From an uncultured Pelagibacteraceae bacterium (GTDB taxonomy: Bacteria; Pseudomonadota; Alphaproteobacteria; Pelagibacterales; Pelagibacteraceae): a DNA stretch of 54,857 nucleotides. Positions 53,189 to 54,857 of this stretch are shown one piece after another. Under the pieces are notes generated by a model. The model was not told where the DNA came from. It saw only the letters and a list, made by a program, of their open reading frames with translations, and searched no databases. Within the stretch, counting starts at the first letter, position 1; each line of letters begins with the position of its first letter. The translations under genes were made by a program, and so were the position numbers. The stretch spans positions 1 to 54,857 of the forward strand of contig CACMFU010000010.1 of assembly GCA_902613065.1 (NCBI GenBank). Direction: 5' to 3'.

Positions 53189-54074
53189 TTATTTGTTTTT
53201 CATTTACCGCGTTATCTTTTTTTAACAATATTGATAATAGTAAGCTTATTTCGGTTTTTAAATCTTTTCGTTCTACTATTCTGTCGACAAATCCGTGCTT
53301 TTCGACGAACTCAGATGTTTGAAAGTCTGAACTAAGTTCTTCTTTGACTGTTGCTTGTATAACTCTTTTTCCAGCAAAGGCTATTAAACACCCAGGTTCA
53401 GCAAAATGAATGTCACCTAACATCGCAAAAGATGCAGTAATTCCACCAGCTGTTGGATCTGTAAAACAAACTAAATAAGGAAGATTATTTTTTTTAAGTT
53501 CATTAATAGCAAGGGTAGTTCTTGTCATATTTGCAAGGGCAATAGGAGACTCAAACATTCTTTGTCCTCCACCACAAGGAAAGAAAACAAATGGTGTTTG
53601 ATTGTCAATAGCGTGTTGAACACCATAAATAATTGCTTCGCCCTCTGCTGCACCAACAGAGCCACCAATAAACTCAAAATTAATAGCTCCTGCTGTTACT
53701 TCTATTCCATTTATTCTTCCTTTAGCAATCATCACAGCTGAATTCTGATTAGTTTTTTTTCTTGCAGATTTTAATCTATCTTTATATGACTTGGTATCGA
53801 TCCATTGAAGGGGGTCTTCCGCTGGAATCGGTGTATCAATTATTTCGTAAGCATTTTTTCCAAAAATAATATCAAATCTTTGTCGGCAACTAATTCTATG
53901 ATGTTTTCCACACGAATTGCAAACCCATAAATTTTCTTCAAGTTCTTTTTTTAATATTGGCCCTTTGCAACAACTAGTCCAATCTGAGTTTGCTATATCT
54001 TCTTTTGATGGTCTTTTTTTTAGAACTTTCTTGATTTTTTCACCAAAACTTAAAGCTTTTGTTATCCAGTTCAT
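53142..54074 (-). CDS. accD: acetyl-CoA carboxylase carboxyltransferase beta subunit
   Basis: AccD and AccA move the carboxyl group from biotin to acetyl-CoA for fatty acid synthesis. The 310-residue crotonase-fold protein has GAINFEFIGGSVGAAEGEA, FFPCGGGQRMFES and TDPTAGGITASFAMLGD. The N-terminal zinc ribbon is altered: C35-C36 adjacent, then C52 and C55, instead of two CxxC pairs. It overlaps trpA by four bases. Confidence 0.95.
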   Translation of the reverse strand: MNWITKALSFGEKIKKVLKKRPSKEDIANSDWTSCCKGPILKKELEENLWVCNSCGKHHRISCRQRFDIIFGKNAYEIIDTPIPAEDPLQWIDTKSYKDRLKSARKKTNQNSAVMIAKGRINGIEVTAGAINFEFIGGSVGAAEGEAIIYGVQHAIDNQTPFVFFPCGGGQRMFESPIALANMTRTTLAINELKKNNLPYLVCFTDPTAGGITASFAMLGDIHFAEPGCLIAFAGKRVIQATVKEELSSDFQTSEFVEKHGFVDRIVERKDLKTEISLLLSILLKKDNAVNEKQINETSDNIEPLAKAAS

Positions 54075-54857
54075 AGAATTTTATTTTTTAATTTTTTTAC
54101 TAATTTACTTACATTTGTGACAGGATTTTGTCTATGCTTTAAACTCTTGCTAATTTCCTTACAAATTGCACTTCCAACAACTAATCCATCCGCAGATTTC
54201 AGTTTACCAATTGTTTTTTCTGTGATTCCAAAACCAATAACAATTTCTTTTTTTGGATCGATTTTTTTTATTTTGTTGTAATTTTTTAGTATATTATTAG
54301 GTGACACTTTTAGTCTACCACCTGTTGTGCTCAACATCGAAATAAAATAATTCATTGGGTGAGAATCTTTTATAATTTTTTTAAGTCTCTGTTTTGTTGT
54401 TGTTGGTGATAGAAGTTGAATAAAATAGATAAATTTTTTCTTACATTTCTTTGCGAAATTCTTATTCTCTGGCCAAGGTAAATCCACAACTATTAAACCA
54501 TTTACTCCTGAAGAATTACATTTATTTAAAAAATTATTTTCACCATATTGCAAAATCATATTAAAGTATCCCATCAATATTATTGGCTTATTTTTATTTA
54601 ATTTCTTAAAATCTTTTATAATTTTAAAAATATCATTCATTTTAATTCCATTTTTAATTGCTCTGTAAGCACTTGTCTGGATTTGGCTACCGTCTGCGAC
54701 AGGAGTATTGTGTGGTATACCTACTTCTAGAATATCAGCATTTGTAGAAATTGATTTTAATATTTCTAATGATTGTTTTTTTGAACTGTCTCCAGCAACA
54801 GTATAAGTTAATAGTGCTGCTCTATTTTCTTGTTTTGCTTTTTTAAAGGCTTGGCTA
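54071..54857 (-). CDS. trpA: tryptophan synthase alpha subunit (5' end cut by window)
   Basis: TrpA cleaves indole-glycerol phosphate to indole, which passes to TrpB. The frame is open from the window end through TYTVAGDS, LEVGIPHNTPVADG (catalytic Glu and Asp both kept), YFNMILQYG, VDLPWPE and GFGITEKTIGKL to the stop. About 262 residues are visible; a few N-terminal ones are missing. An ATG at 54638-54640 is internal and is not the start. The segment PFSDP of most TrpA proteins is PHNTP here. trpB is expected beyond the window. Confidence 0.93.
   Translation of the reverse strand, partial: SQAFKKAKQENRAALLTYTVAGDSSKKQSLEILKSISTNADILEVGIPHNTPVADGSQIQTSAYRAIKNGIKMNDIFKIIKDFKKLNKNKPIILMGYFNMILQYGENNFLNKCNSSGVNGLIVVDLPWPENKNFAKKCKKKFIYFIQLLSPTTTKQRLKKIIKDSHPMNYFISMLSTTGGRLKVSPNNILKNYNKIKKIDPKKEIVIGFGITEKTIGKLKSADGLVVGSAICKEISKSLKHRQNPVTNVSKLVKKLKNKIL

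Noticed and set aside
54638..54640. trpA start at this ATG
   Set aside because: Upstream in-frame sequence to the window end contains the TrpA active-site Glu and Asp region, so this Met is internal.

Overview
The window looks like a chromosome segment of a marine alphaproteobacterium of the SAR11 group (Pelagibacterales, 'Candidatus Pelagibacter'-like). This is inferred from four things: strongly A+T-rich DNA with Lys/Asn/Ile-rich proteins, genes packed with almost no spacers, no mobile elements, and classic alphaproteobacterial gene orders. Those orders are rpmH-rnpA-yidD-yidC-argB-dapD-dapE, bolA next to a J-domain gene with cobS-cobT, murA-DUF2948-hisD-infA, hisS-hisZ-hisG, and trpA-accD-folC.

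Layout. 1-6.2 kb: the glutamate synthase operon gltD-gltB, each gene interrupted by one surplus A in an A-tract. 6.2-8.2 kb: an alpha/beta hydrolase and a GT4 glycosyltransferase. 8.2-16.6 kb: a translation block, thrS-infC-rpmI-rplT-pheS-pheT-lepA, with infC also frameshifted by one A. 16.6-18.4 kb: a GT2 glycosyltransferase, an FkbM-like methyltransferase and tRNA-Ser(GGA). 18.6-21.9 kb: gyrB (short form) and a RegB-like redox sensor kinase. 21.9-27.1 kb: cobT, cobS, a J-domain protein, bolA, aroB and aroK. 27.1-31.2 kb: two unrecognised envelope proteins, then def-fmt-truA. 31.2-38.5 kb, minus strand: SET-domain protein, HDAC-like deacetylase, dapE, dapD, a HAD phosphatase, argB, yidC, yidD, rnpA and rpmH. 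38.6-43.5 kb: a TVP38-type membrane protein, a divergent tRNA-Thr, two tiny basic proteins, dcd, murA, DUF2948, hisD, infA and tRNA-Phe. 43.6-48.1 kb: a cold-shock protein, tRNA-His, and hisS-hisZ-sulfotransferase-hisG. 48.2-51.5 kb: three DNA-processing genes (rmuC, a PD-(D/E)XK nuclease, an ExoI-like exonuclease). 51.6-54.9 kb: trxA, facing folC, accD and trpA, the last cut by the window end.

Most genes are housekeeping: nitrogen assimilation, lysine/arginine/histidine/tryptophan/chorismate synthesis, translation, membrane insertion and cell wall. The most unusual observations are: (i) three +1 A frameshifts, all in the first 10.3 kb, one of them in essential infC; (ii) a tRNA-Thr whose tertiary pairs G19-C56 and G15-C48 are both replaced by U-A/A-U combinations; (iii) tRNA-His of the A73/G1:U72 type directly in front of its synthetase; (iv) a PAPS-type sulfotransferase inside the hisZ-hisG junction; (v) a SET methyltransferase next to a histone-deacetylase-fold enzyme; (vi) cobS-cobT with a J-domain gene and no cobN in view; (vii) a nuclease trio. 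No CRISPR array, prophage or insertion sequence was seen, and I found no clearly novel multi-gene system.
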